A stretch of DNA of 64,000 nt from JABSOG01 sp965277695 (lineage in GTDB: Bacteria; Pseudomonadota; Gammaproteobacteria; Enterobacterales; Alteromonadaceae), in the NCBI GenBank assembly GCA_965277695.1, contig CBDIDQ010000001.1, positions 124,001 to 188,000 of the forward strand. Reading direction: 5' to 3'. Within the stretch, counting starts at the first letter, position 1. Every line of letters begins with the position of its first letter. Under the pieces are notes generated by a model. It ran no database searches. It saw nothing but the letters and a program-made list of their open reading frames with translations, and was not told the origin of the DNA. A program made the translations under genes and the position numbers. Shown piece after piece: positions 43,344-51,765 of the stretch.

Positions 43344-44743
43344 GCGCTGACCTCCGAAACGTCACAAAAATGACCGTGAATAGCGGCCAAAGCAGCCATT
43401 GCCGGACTGACTAAATGGGTGCGTCCGCCCTTGCCTTGTCGGCCTTCAAAATTACGGTTACTGGTTGACGCACAACGCTCACCTTCACCTATGCGATCAT
43501 CATTCATCGCCAAACACATCGAGCAACCCGGCTCACGCCATTCAAAACCGGCGTTTTTAAAGATAGTATCCAAACCTTCGGCTTTGGCCTGATCTCTAAC
43601 CTTAACAGAACCCGGCACAACCAAGGCTCTCATGCCTTGTGTCACGGTTTTGCCATCAACCAATGACGCGGCACTACGCAAATCTTCAATCCGGCTGTTG
43701 GTGCATGAACCAATAAATACGGTATCGACTTTAATCTCGGTCAATTTTTGGCCGACTTGCAAGCCCATGTATTTAATCGCTTTTTTAATCGCATCGGCTT
43801 TGATTAAATTGGTTTCTTGCTGTGGATCCGGCACATAGCCATCAATCGGCAATACCTGCTCTGGGCTGGTACCCCAAGTCATTTGCGGACGAATATCAGC
43901 CGCATCCAAGCTTACCGTCAAATCAAAAATGGCGTCATCATCAGAATACAAACTCTGCCAATAGGCTTTTGCCGTGGCAAAATCATCCCCTTTAGGTGCG
44001 TACTCTCGTTCGCATATGTAATCAAAGGTGGTTTGGTCCGGGGCAATAATACCGGCTTTAGCGCCCATCTCGATGCTCATATTACACAGGGTCATGCGTC
44101 CTTCCATAGTCAAATCACGAATAGCCGAACCACAAAACTCAGCCACATAACCGGTGCCACCAGCTGTGCCCATTTTGCCAATCACTGCCAAAGCAATATC
44201 TTTGGCGGTAATGCCAGCACCTACTTTACCATTGACTTCAATTTTCAGGGTTTTTGACACTTTTTGCTGCAAGGTTTGCGTCGCCAACACATGCTCAACC
44301 TCTGATGTGCCAATGCCAAATGCCAGTGCACCAAATGCACCATGAGTCGAGGTATGCGAGTCACCACAAACAATGGTGTGACCCGGCAAAGTGATGCCCA
44401 GCTCAGGACCAATCACATGCACTATGCCTTGATTTGGGTGGGCTAAATCAAACAAGGGTACGCCAAAATCTGCGCAGTTTTGCGCCAACGCTTTGAGCTG
44501 TTTTTGCGCGACTGGGCTTGCAGCCGCCATGGTGCGAGATTTAGTTGAGGTATTGTGATCCATTGTCGCAAAGGTTTTATCAGCACGGCGAACCGTGCGG
44601 TTTTTCTCCCGTAGGCCAGAAAATGCCTGCGGTGAAGTCACTTCATGCACTAAGTGACGGTCGATATAAATCAATGCAGTTTGTGGATTGATCTGGCTAA
44701 TATGGTGTGCCTGCCAGATTTTTTGGTATAACGTTTGAGCCAT
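43340..44743 (-). CDS. leuC: 3-isopropylmalate dehydratase large subunit
   Basis: An aconitase-family 4Fe-4S enzyme subunit, 467 residues from ATG 44743 (MAQTLYQKIW) with AGGAA upstream; a longer frame to 44851 overlaps leuB and has no support. Cluster cysteines are in FIGSCTNSR and EPGCSMCLAM. Other blocks: DRHLVHEVTSPQAF, GDSHTSTHGAFGALAFGIGTSEVEHVLATQ. It acts with LeuD encoded just downstream and has usual length. Confidence 0.96.
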   Translation of the reverse strand: MAQTLYQKIWQAHHISQINPQTALIYIDRHLVHEVTSPQAFSGLREKNRTVRRADKTFATMDHNTSTKSRTMAAASPVAQKQLKALAQNCADFGVPLFDLAHPNQGIVHVIGPELGITLPGHTIVCGDSHTSTHGAFGALAFGIGTSEVEHVLATQTLQQKVSKTLKIEVNGKVGAGITAKDIALAVIGKMGTAGGTGYVAEFCGSAIRDLTMEGRMTLCNMSIEMGAKAGIIAPDQTTFDYICEREYAPKGDDFATAKAYWQSLYSDDDAIFDLTVSLDAADIRPQMTWGTSPEQVLPIDGYVPDPQQETNLIKADAIKKAIKYMGLQVGQKLTEIKVDTVFIGSCTNSRIEDLRSAASLVDGKTVTQGMRALVVPGSVKVRDQAKAEGLDTIFKNAGFEWREPGCSMCLAMNDDRIGEGERCASTSNRNFEGRQGKGGRTHLVSPAMAALAAIHGHFCDVSEVSA

Positions 44744-44777
44744 TATAAGTTCCTGTATCTTTATCGGTCTTGCCAGC

Positions 44778-45854
44778 TTAGGCGATTTGACTAGCGATAG
44801 CATCACCGACTGTTTTAGTCGAATAGTGCTCGCCATTTTGGCTGATATCACAGGTCACTATGCCTTGATCAATCACTTGTTTTACCGCGTTTTCTACCGC
44901 ATCAGCAGCCTCAGACTGACCCAGGCTATAACGCAGCATCAAAGCAGCACTAAGAATTTGCGCAATCGGATTGGCAATGCCTTGTCCGGCGATATCTGGC
45001 GCACTGCCACCAGCAGGTTCAAACAAACCAAACTGATCTTGATTCAAACTGGCTGACGGTAATAACCCCATGGAGCCGGTGATCATGGCGCATTCATCTG
45101 ACAAAATATCGCCAAACAAGTTATCACAAAGCAACACATCAAATTGCGCCGGGTCTTTAACCAACTGCATGGCGGCGTTATCAACATACAAGTATTCCAA
45201 CTCCACTTGTGGATAATCCTGCGCCACTTCGGTGACCACTTCGCGCCATAAAATACTGCTAGCCAATACATTGGCTTTATCAATCGAAGTGACTTTTTTA
45301 CTGCGTTTTAACGCACTTTCAAAAGCAATTTTGGCAATACGGCTAATTTCAGCCCGGCTATATTTTTGCGTATCAAATGCGAACTCTTGTTCACCTTCGC
45401 CACTACGGCCTTTTTCTCCAAAATAAATACCACCGGTCAGCTCTCTGATACACAAAATATCAAAACCTTTAGCTGAAATGTCGGCTCTTAGTGGTGAAGC
45501 ACTGGCTAAGCTCGGTTGTAAGCTGGCTGGGCGCATATTACAAAACAAACCAAAGTGCTTGCGTAAAGGCAATAATGACGCTCGCTCTGGCTGTTCATTG
45601 GCTGGCAAGTTTTGCCATTTTGGACCACCAACTGAACCAAATAAAATCGCTTCACTTTGCTGACAAGTTTTCATTGTCGTCTCTGGCAACGCTTCGCCAT
45701 GATTATCAATAGCAATGCCACCGACATCCGCATAGCTCAATTGCAGTTCAAAACCAAACTTTTGCTGAACTTTATCCAGCACTTTAACGGCTTCCGCCAT
45801 CACTTCAGGACCGATGCCATCACCGGGTAATACTGCAATTTTGTAGTTGTTCAA
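44778..45854 (-). CDS. leuB: 3-isopropylmalate dehydrogenase
   Basis: Oxidises and decarboxylates 3-isopropylmalate using NAD. The 358 residues begin IAVLPGDGIGPEVMAEA and contain RELTGGIYFG, the metal-site region DNLFGDILSDE and the NAD loop EPAGGSAPDIAGQGIANP. Length and blocks are normal. It sits 58 bp after leuA and 34 bp before leuC. Confidence 0.96.
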   Translation of the reverse strand: MNNYKIAVLPGDGIGPEVMAEAVKVLDKVQQKFGFELQLSYADVGGIAIDNHGEALPETTMKTCQQSEAILFGSVGGPKWQNLPANEQPERASLLPLRKHFGLFCNMRPASLQPSLASASPLRADISAKGFDILCIRELTGGIYFGEKGRSGEGEQEFAFDTQKYSRAEISRIAKIAFESALKRSKKVTSIDKANVLASSILWREVVTEVAQDYPQVELEYLYVDNAAMQLVKDPAQFDVLLCDNLFGDILSDECAMITGSMGLLPSASLNQDQFGLFEPAGGSAPDIAGQGIANPIAQILSAALMLRYSLGQSEAADAVENAVKQVIDQGIVTCDISQNGEHYSTKTVGDAIASQIA

Positions 45855-45873
45855 GGTCTTACTCCCAATTGGT

Positions 45874-45905
45874 CATTTATCGCGAGCCGGGGCTCGCTCC
45901 TACGG
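45874..45905. repeat. REP-like hairpin between leuA and leuB
   Basis: TCGCGAGCC-GG-GGCTCGCTCCTAC forms a tight hairpin followed by CTCCTAC, the same ending as repeats at 39264 and 58737. Lying inside an operon, it may stabilise upstream mRNA. Confidence 0.65.
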
Positions 45906-45912
45906 TATTCAG

Positions 45913-47484
45913 TTAAACGGCTGCAACGGCCAACTGCTGTTTTTTACCTTCAATTTGTTTCGCCCGGTGCGCCAAATTCAACACATGCACATAAGCTCTG
46001 ACTGAGGCTTCAACGATGTCTGTTGACAATCCGGCACCATGATAAGGTTTGTCTTTATATTTGGCGATAATATCCACCTGACCTAGGGCATTCGCCCCTT
46101 CCCCTTTGGATTCCAAATTGTATTCTGTCACTTCAATGGTTTTTTCGGTGATCGCATTCATTGCTCGGTAAGCGGCATCAACCGAGCCGTTACCGCTGGC
46201 GGATTCTGAGACTTTTTTGCCATCAATAATCAAACCAATAGTTGCTGATATCACGGTGTCTGAATTGATTTTAATAAAGTCAATTTCATATTTGCGAGTC
46301 CCTTGCTCATTCAAAGCGTTAAAATACAACAAGGCTTCTAGGTCATAGTCATACACTTTGCCTTTTTGATCAGCCAGTGCCAAAAAGCTGGTATAAATTT
46401 CGTTCAGGTTATAGTCACCCTCTTCGTAACCCATGCTCTGTAAACGATGTTGAATAACATGTCGGCCTGAGCGCGAGGTCAAATTCAACTCACTCTTGCG
46501 AATACCGATGGTTTCTGGCGACATGATTTCATAAGTACTGGCATCTTTAAGCATTCCATCTTGGTGGATGCCCGAGCTATGAGCAAAGGCGTTTTGGCCA
46601 ACCACCGCTTTATTCGGTTGCACTGGCATATGGCAAACTTGGCTGACCAAACGAGAGGTGCGATAAATTTCGTCGGTTTTGATTTGCGTGTGCAATTTAA
46701 AGTGATCTTGACGCGTAGCCAAAATCATCGCCACTTCTTCCAACGCGCAATTTCCCGCACGTTCGCCAATACCATTGACGGTACATTCAATTTGACGCGC
46801 ACCCGCAGCAACCGCAGCAATACTATTAGCAACCGCAAGACCCAAGTCATTATGACAGTGCACCGACAATCTGGCCTTGTCGATATTTGGCACACTATTG
46901 CAGATTGACGCAATCAAGGTCGCGTACTCACCCGGTGTGGTATAGCCCACGGTGTCGGGAATATTAATCGTGGTGGCACCGGCGTTAATCGCTCGCTCAA
47001 TGATCCAAAACAAATCATCCGCTGGTGTTCTTACGGCGTCTTCACAAGAGAATTCGATATCATCAGTATATTTGCTGGCACGTTTGATCGCATTCACCGC
47101 CATTTCGCTGGCACGGAATAACGGCATGTTTAATTTTTGCTGCAAATGAATCGGTGAGGTGGCAATAAAGGTATGAATACGGCGTTGTTCAGCCTGTTGT
47201 AATGCCTGCCCGCAGGCATCAATGTCGCCCGTCACCGCACGTGCTAAACCACAAATGACCGGGCCTTTCACTTCTTTGGCGATGGTCGAAACAGCAGCAA
47301 AATCCCCCGGCGAAGAGACCGGAAACCCCACTTCCATCACATCGACATTCAATCGAGCAATAGCATGAGCCACCTGTATTTTATCTGCCTGAGACAAACT
47401 GGCACTTAATGCCTGATCGCCATCTCTCAAAGTGGTATCAAAAATCCAAACTTTGTCGTTGGTCGCCCTTTCATTGGTAGTCAT
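45913..47484 (-). CDS. leuA: 2-isopropylmalate synthase
   Basis: Condenses acetyl-CoA with 2-oxoisovalerate, the first committed step to leucine. The 523 residues have the DRE-TIM barrel start FDTTLRDGDQALSAS, the metal-site region SVHCHNDLGLAVANSIAAV and NGIGERAGNCALEEVAM, and a C-terminal leucine-feedback domain. The first HMG-like motif has DQALSAS where E. coli has GEQALQAS, a small change. First structural gene after the leader and attenuator. Confidence 0.96.
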   Translation of the reverse strand: MTTNERATNDKVWIFDTTLRDGDQALSASLSQADKIQVAHAIARLNVDVMEVGFPVSSPGDFAAVSTIAKEVKGPVICGLARAVTGDIDACGQALQQAEQRRIHTFIATSPIHLQQKLNMPLFRASEMAVNAIKRASKYTDDIEFSCEDAVRTPADDLFWIIERAINAGATTINIPDTVGYTTPGEYATLIASICNSVPNIDKARLSVHCHNDLGLAVANSIAAVAAGARQIECTVNGIGERAGNCALEEVAMILATRQDHFKLHTQIKTDEIYRTSRLVSQVCHMPVQPNKAVVGQNAFAHSSGIHQDGMLKDASTYEIMSPETIGIRKSELNLTSRSGRHVIQHRLQSMGYEEGDYNLNEIYTSFLALADQKGKVYDYDLEALLYFNALNEQGTRKYEIDFIKINSDTVISATIGLIIDGKKVSESASGNGSVDAAYRAMNAITEKTIEVTEYNLESKGEGANALGQVDIIAKYKDKPYHGAGLSTDIVEASVRAYVHVLNLAHRAKQIEGKKQQLAVAAV

Positions 47485-47584
47485 AGTTTTATTCTCTTTA
47501 AAAATTAATTTTTATTACTGTCACTGTAAAGTGGTCAATGCAAAACGGTCAAAACGCTGGGCAAAAAATGCGAGGGCTTAAAAC

Positions 47585-47614
47585 GAAAAACCCCGCGACT
47601 TGTTGCGCGGGGTT
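47585..47614 (-). terminator. leu attenuator terminator
   Basis: On the minus strand AACCCCGCG, a short loop, then CGCGGGGTTTTT: a strong GC stem with a T run, placed between the leader peptide and leuA. Typical transcription attenuator. Confidence 0.88.
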
Positions 47615-47655
47615 CTGAAATTGTGTTATTTATCGTCTATATAGACGCTACAAAA

Positions 47656-47727
47656 TCATCTGCCCGCGTTCCCGAGGAGGAGCGTGAGCGCTGAGAGAGA
47701 AATTGATGAAATCATATGTAAAGTCAT
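47656..47727 (-). CDS. leuL: leu operon leader peptide
   Basis: A 23-codon frame (MTLHMISSISLSALTLLLGN then AGR) with five CTC leucine codons, three of them consecutive, 41 bp before the attenuator stem. Ribosome stalling at these codons when charged tRNA-Leu is scarce would prevent the terminator from forming. The inner ATG at 47715 gives a 19-residue form; neither has a strong ribosome site. I chose the longer because of AGAGCAG upstream. Confidence 0.8.
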   Translation of the reverse strand: MTLHMISSISLSALTLLLGNAGR

Positions 47728-47796
47728 TGTTACTATCTGCTCTTTTGTCTAAAAATAATAATAAGGACATGTATGCCATGTCGTTGTCTGTTTATA

Positions 47797-47825
47797 GATA
47801 TAACACCTTCTTTTTAGTCAAGCAA
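47797..47825 (-). promoter_or_regulatory. Probable leu operon promoter
   Basis: On the minus strand TTGCTT and TATATC are separated by 17 bp, about 70 bp upstream of the leader peptide. Confidence 0.5.
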
Positions 47826-47829
47826 GCGA

Positions 47830-48440
47830 CTTTTTAAATTAAATTCAAGTTCCTTTTAAACTTTAATGACAACGCTGTCCTGCATAAGTAATCAAATTCT
47901 ATTCACCGTTAACCTACCCAGTGTTGCCTTGACCGCACTTTGGTTGCAATTCACTCAAATATAGTTCAATTACTCGACAAACAATCAAAGTCATTGAATT
48001 TTCTAGGTTAAAATAATGACCAAATGGTCAAGAAAATCGCAGAAAGACAGCTAAAAAACGCTCATTTTAAGCTAAATATTTTTTACAGATTATTCATCAA
48101 CATCCAGCTTGATGGTTTTATCAACGATAAGCCACTTAAGCCCGTATTTAGTGCTGCTCGGTATTTTAATGTTGGCTGTAAATGTAATATATAAATTAAA
48201 ATAACGTTAAATATTTAATTTTCATCCGCTTTAATTAAGCACTCAAAAGCCCTATTCACTAACGAATTAGCACTAGCAGTATCAGCTCATTAGCCCGCAG
48301 AGCTAGGGCAGTAGGATAAAAACCCAATAATTAATCGAGCTTTGTTGGGAGGTTTCTCAGATATTGGTCGAAATAAGTGAATAGTGAATGAATAAAAATT
48401 CAGTGAGTGAATGTTAATTTTAGCAACATTTTTAGAGCAT
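47830..48440. other. Gene-free AT-rich stretch
   Basis: About 610 bp without a supportable gene on either strand between the leu promoter and the DCC gene. Only very short frames are present. No obvious repeat or RNA gene. Confidence 0.5.
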
Positions 48441-48444
48441 AAAA

Positions 48445-48864
48445 TTAACCATTATTCTTGCGGTTCAGGTTGTTAATTTTAGTCACGCCGATTAATTTCA
48501 AGGCCAAGTTACGACAGGCCCGTAAAACCGGATAACACCAATTTGCTCGTTTTTGTGAACTGAACAACCATACATTGAAACGATTCCATAACCCTGAACG
48601 ACTTGAAAAAAGCGCTAGCGCATGAATAGCATCCGCACCGTAATAAAGTACTTCGCCGACTTTGAATACCATGCCCTGATCGATGTCTAATCCTGCGGCG
48701 GTGATCTCTTTCATCACCTCACTGTCTTGCCTCGCATCGACCAAAACCAGTTCACCGACCGACTCACGAATACGCACCAACTGACAGTAGTTTTCGCAAA
48801 ATGGGCAGTTTTTATCATAAACCAGCAGAAGTTGTTTAACGGCTACTTTATCAACATCAGTCAA
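48445..48864 (-). CDS. DCC-family thiol-disulfide oxidoreductase-like protein (DUF393)
   Basis: A 139-residue protein of the DCC1/YuxK family: LLLVYDKNCPFCENYCQLV contains the CPFC redox pair, followed by VDARQDSEVMKEI and DQGMVFKVGEVLYYGADAIHALAL. Members are thioredoxin-like and thought to act in thiol exchange, but no substrate is known. Length is normal. A 12-bp duplication (TAATAACTCATG) lies just upstream of the start. Confidence 0.85.
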   Translation of the reverse strand: MTDVDKVAVKQLLLVYDKNCPFCENYCQLVRIRESVGELVLVDARQDSEVMKEITAAGLDIDQGMVFKVGEVLYYGADAIHALALFSSRSGLWNRFNVWLFSSQKRANWCYPVLRACRNLALKLIGVTKINNLNRKNNG

Positions 48865-48982
48865 AGGCTTTTTCTCTTGTAATAACTCATGTAATAACTC
48901 AGCGTAATTACTGATTTTTTGATCAAATAGTAGAACCAGCTACAACTCAGCAGTTAAGGATTTTCCCAAAAATAAAATTCGA

Positions 48983-49216
48983 TTAAACCCTTGATTTATC
49001 TTCAAAATACCCATCAAGCTTATCTAAAATAGCCAAGCCTTTTTCAGTATCGCCTGATACGGCCAGCGCTCTGAATCGAACTTCGGTGTCAAATTCGGCC
49101 AATGCCTGAGTCGATAATTCTTCCAACAATTTGTTGAGACTAATTTTTTTATAAGCGGCGAGGGCTTTTAAACGGTTATGTTTATCGTCTGGTAATCTGA
49201 GTGTTAATGTGGTCAT
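48983..49216 (-). CDS. Antitoxin of a PIN-type toxin-antitoxin pair
   Basis: A 77-residue ribbon-helix-helix protein from ATG 49216 (MTTLTLRLPDDKHNRLKALA) with ACGGAG upstream. The rest (KKISLNKLLEELSTQALAEF) is typical of CopG/HicB-like antitoxins that bind their own promoter. It follows the PIN toxin gene by 2 bp. The antitoxin is intact although the toxin has an internal stop. Confidence 0.75.
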   Translation of the reverse strand: MTTLTLRLPDDKHNRLKALAAYKKISLNKLLEELSTQALAEFDTEVRFRALAVSGDTEKGLAILDKLDGYFEDKSRV

Positions 49217-49218
49217 GG

Positions 49219-49650
49219 TTAATGGCTCCGTAATAATTGTTCCGGCTGACAAACGTCAAAGCTGTCGAAGCTGTCGAAGCATAATTGTGCGTTGGTTAAA
49301 TCTTTAATGTTGTTTGTTACGATAATTTCTGCATTACCAGCAATAGCTAGTTCGACGAGAAAATTATCGTTTTCATCCCTGAGATTTGGCCGCCAAAGGT
49401 AATGTATTGATACCCAATGGCAAACACTATAAAAAGCCTTTAGTTACTCATCAGTTTCTTGATGACTTAACGGACAAAGCTTCCTGATTTGTGCCCTTGA
49501 AGTGACATCTTCATATTCAAGCAATAATGTATTGCTCATCAATGGTTGATAACGCCCCTGGAGACATTGACGTAATAATTCACGACTGGGACCTTTTGAA
49601 CCGATAAGTGCACTAATTAGTATACTGGTACCAACAACAATTTTTTTCAT
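49219..49650 (-). pseudogene. PIN-domain toxin with an in-frame stop codon
   Basis: The start MKKIVVGTSILISALIG is that of COG1569-type PIN RNases (the usual first acidic residue Asp appears as Gly in VVGTS). The frame reaches TAA at 49441-49443, then continues in the same frame with LKAFYSVCHW, LRDENDNFLVELAIAGNAEI, IVTNNIKDL and LLRSH before a normal stop. DENDNF and TNNIKDL hold acidic residues of the PIN site. So one nonsense codon, and perhaps loss of the first catalytic Asp, inactivates it. A 9-bp duplication near 49261 gives FDSFDSFD. Confidence 0.8.
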
Positions 49651-49695
49651 AATAATAATGGTTGCATATATGCAACCATATGGCAGGTTTGAAAC

Positions 49696-50088
49696 TCAAT
49701 TCAAATCCGCCGCATACAGCTTCAAATACTCCATCGGCACTATTTCTAGGGCTTTCATATGGGTTCGGGTTAAATGCACTCTTGGGGCGATGCCATCTCT
49801 ATGGGCTTCGAGCCAGCGGGCGGCGCATAGACACCAGCTTTGACCGGGTTTTAAGCCAGGAAAGCCAAACTCGGGCACTGGAGTTGATAGGTCATTGCCT
49901 CTGGAGCGGGAGTACGCTAGAAAATCCGCTGAAATTTCAATGCACACAGTGTGAGAGCCGACGTCTTCATCACAAGTGTTACATTTACCGTCGCGAAAAA
50001 AGCCGGTTACCGGGTCATCGCCACAGCTCACTAGGGGTTCGCCTAATACGTTAACTGATTCATCCATTTTCATCATTGGGTCTCGCAC
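49696..50088 (-). CDS. DUF2237 protein
   Basis: A 130-residue conserved protein: NVLGEPLVSCGDDPVTGFFR, CNTCDEDVGSHTVC, FLAYSRSRGNDLSTP, FGFPGLKPGQSWCLCAARW are the family blocks, with several conserved Cys that could bind metal. Function not established. The frame opens with GTG 50088; ATGs at 50076 and 50067 are equally possible since no site is clear. Preceded by a 10-bp tandem repeat. Confidence 0.88.
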   Translation of the reverse strand: MRDPMMKMDESVNVLGEPLVSCGDDPVTGFFRDGKCNTCDEDVGSHTVCIEISADFLAYSRSRGNDLSTPVPEFGFPGLKPGQSWCLCAARWLEAHRDGIAPRVHLTRTHMKALEIVPMEYLKLYAADLN

Positions 50089-50098
50089 TTATCTGTTG

Positions 50099-50146
50099 TT
50101 ATAAACTGATATAAACTGATATAAACTGTTATAAACGGTTATAAAT
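50099..50146. repeat. 10-bp tandem repeat, about five copies
   Basis: ATAAACTGAT or close variants with an exact 10-bp period, running into the last codons of the cyclase gene. Helical-phase spacing could bend DNA or bind a protein; slippage is the simpler reading. Confidence 0.85.
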
Positions 50147-51314
50147 CGCTTTCATTCTCATCAACTCTAGATGTGGTGGTTTGATTAAGATATTGCAAGG
50201 CTTCGACATAAGTTTCATAAACCTCTGAAGGGTTTTGACCGAGCCATAATAAATCATAACCCGGACATTTGGCCGCCGCAATATTCCAAACATTAGGGCT
50301 GATGTGGATCATGCCTTTGGGCCGTTCCCAGTCAATAAAGGATGCGCCTAAATAGGGCGGCTCTTTGAATAAGCCCAATTTAAAGTCGACATTCGGATAG
50401 CTTTGTTGTTGTTTTTTGAAGAAATCCCGCCACTTTTGCACGCATGCTCTGACTAGTTCAGGTGCCGCCTGATTGGTACTTAAGGTCAGTTGTTCATAAT
50501 AATCTGGGTCGGGCATAAACACCCAAAAACGTTTGAGTTGCTTGGACAGTTTAATTTTATCGTTTTCAACAGCAGTAATAAAACGCTCACCAGTATACTG
50601 AATAAAGGCGATGTGCTTGGCTTTGGCGATCCTATCACTGAAATCTCCAGCCACTTTCTTTGGTAGTGATGTTAATCCCACCACCATAAGGTGTTTGGCC
50701 TCTGGGTCCTCATTTGAGCAATACGTCTGTTCTGGTTCGAGTGTTAATTTATATACTTGTATTTGTAGGTCATGCTTGGCAAAAACCTCGATGGGACCTA
50801 CAAACTCCGCTGTCAAGGCTTCACAAAACGGTGGCTCAGTGCAAACGGTTGTCTCTTCTCCCACGTATTCTCTGAATGCATCTGCTGACAGTAAGGTTTG
50901 TTTTGCTCTGGCGGCATCCATCACCCTTTGGCTGTAGTTGATGGTGTTACCACAAATATTGAGCGAGCCATTAATATCTTTGATTAACTCGACCACGCCA
51001 ACATGAATGCCAATTCTCAATTCAACAGAAGTGCTCAATAGAGACTGACTTTCGGCCCATTTGTGCAAAGTTAACGCCAACTGAAAAATGGTGCTGCGGT
51101 TCCATGTACGCTCACTATTATGCAAAAATGCCAACGCAATGCCATCACCGGTTGGCAAGGCAATCACATTAGGCTCTGGTGGCTCGGGGTTGAGTAAATC
51201 ATCTATTTGATCAGCGACTTGTTCGGTTAATGAGTTAACCAATCGCTTCTGTTCATCGGTGGGTTTTAAAGAAAACCCAACAATATCAGTAAATATTATG
51301 GTGGCTGCGGACAT
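50139..51314 (-). CDS. Class III nucleotide cyclase with unknown C-terminal domain
   Basis: A 391-residue soluble protein. Residues 1-175 are a class III cyclase domain: metal-binding Asp10 in IIFTDIVGFS and Asp57 in LPTGDGIALAF, and transition-state residues Asn126 and Arg130 in GNTINYSQR, so it looks active. It would form cAMP, cGMP or another cyclic nucleotide; the base choice cannot be read safely. The C-terminal 190 residues (LMVVGLTSLPKKVAGDF, FWVFMPDPDYYEQL, GMIHISPNVWN, YDLLWLGQNP) match no family I know. No effector gene is adjacent. It could be signalling or a Pycsar-like defence relic. Confidence 0.78.
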   Translation of the reverse strand: MSAATIIFTDIVGFSLKPTDEQKRLVNSLTEQVADQIDDLLNPEPPEPNVIALPTGDGIALAFLHNSERTWNRSTIFQLALTLHKWAESQSLLSTSVELRIGIHVGVVELIKDINGSLNICGNTINYSQRVMDAARAKQTLLSADAFREYVGEETTVCTEPPFCEALTAEFVGPIEVFAKHDLQIQVYKLTLEPEQTYCSNEDPEAKHLMVVGLTSLPKKVAGDFSDRIAKAKHIAFIQYTGERFITAVENDKIKLSKQLKRFWVFMPDPDYYEQLTLSTNQAAPELVRACVQKWRDFFKKQQQSYPNVDFKLGLFKEPPYLGASFIDWERPKGMIHISPNVWNIAAAKCPGYDLLWLGQNPSEVYETYVEALQYLNQTTTSRVDENESDL

Positions 51315-51469
51315 CGGTTTTCACTCCATGCATTTGTTGTTAATCGGCATCGACCCAATAACAGTAGCATACCGTCACTAAATATGAATATCCTGACGAG
51401 AATAGGACGTGACACGCTGGAGAGCAACTTTAACGCTGCTGCACAGCCATTGGGCTTTTCAGGTCATTT

Positions 51470-51645
51470 GGAGCGCTTCGTTCTTTAAAAGCAAAGGCAT
51501 TTCACCACGGAGACACGGGGGTACGGAGAAGAGCAAAAACAGAAAAAACAATGTTTAAGGGTTTTGATTTTGACCTTGCTTTTACTCCGTATCTCCGTGT
51601 CTCCGTGGTAGTCTGTTTTTTATTTTTTAAGGAACGAAGCGCTCC
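51470..51645. repeat. Long inverted repeat (hairpin element, copy 2)
   Basis: GGAGCGCTTCGTTC at the left and GGAACGAAGCGCTCC at the right mirror each other, with inner arms CACCACGGAGACACGG and CCGTGTCTCCGTGGTA. It is a close relative of the element at 17621-17757. It fills most of the 51315-51765 gap, which has no gene. Confidence 0.8.
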
Positions 51646-51765
51646 AGTAACCCTGATAAGCCCAACTTGCCACGTAACGATAGTGTTTACATGCTCATTC
51701 GATATATTGTAGGGCTTTATGGGCTAAATTGGAGAATACAGAGCAGAGCAAACGTGACCCCGACG

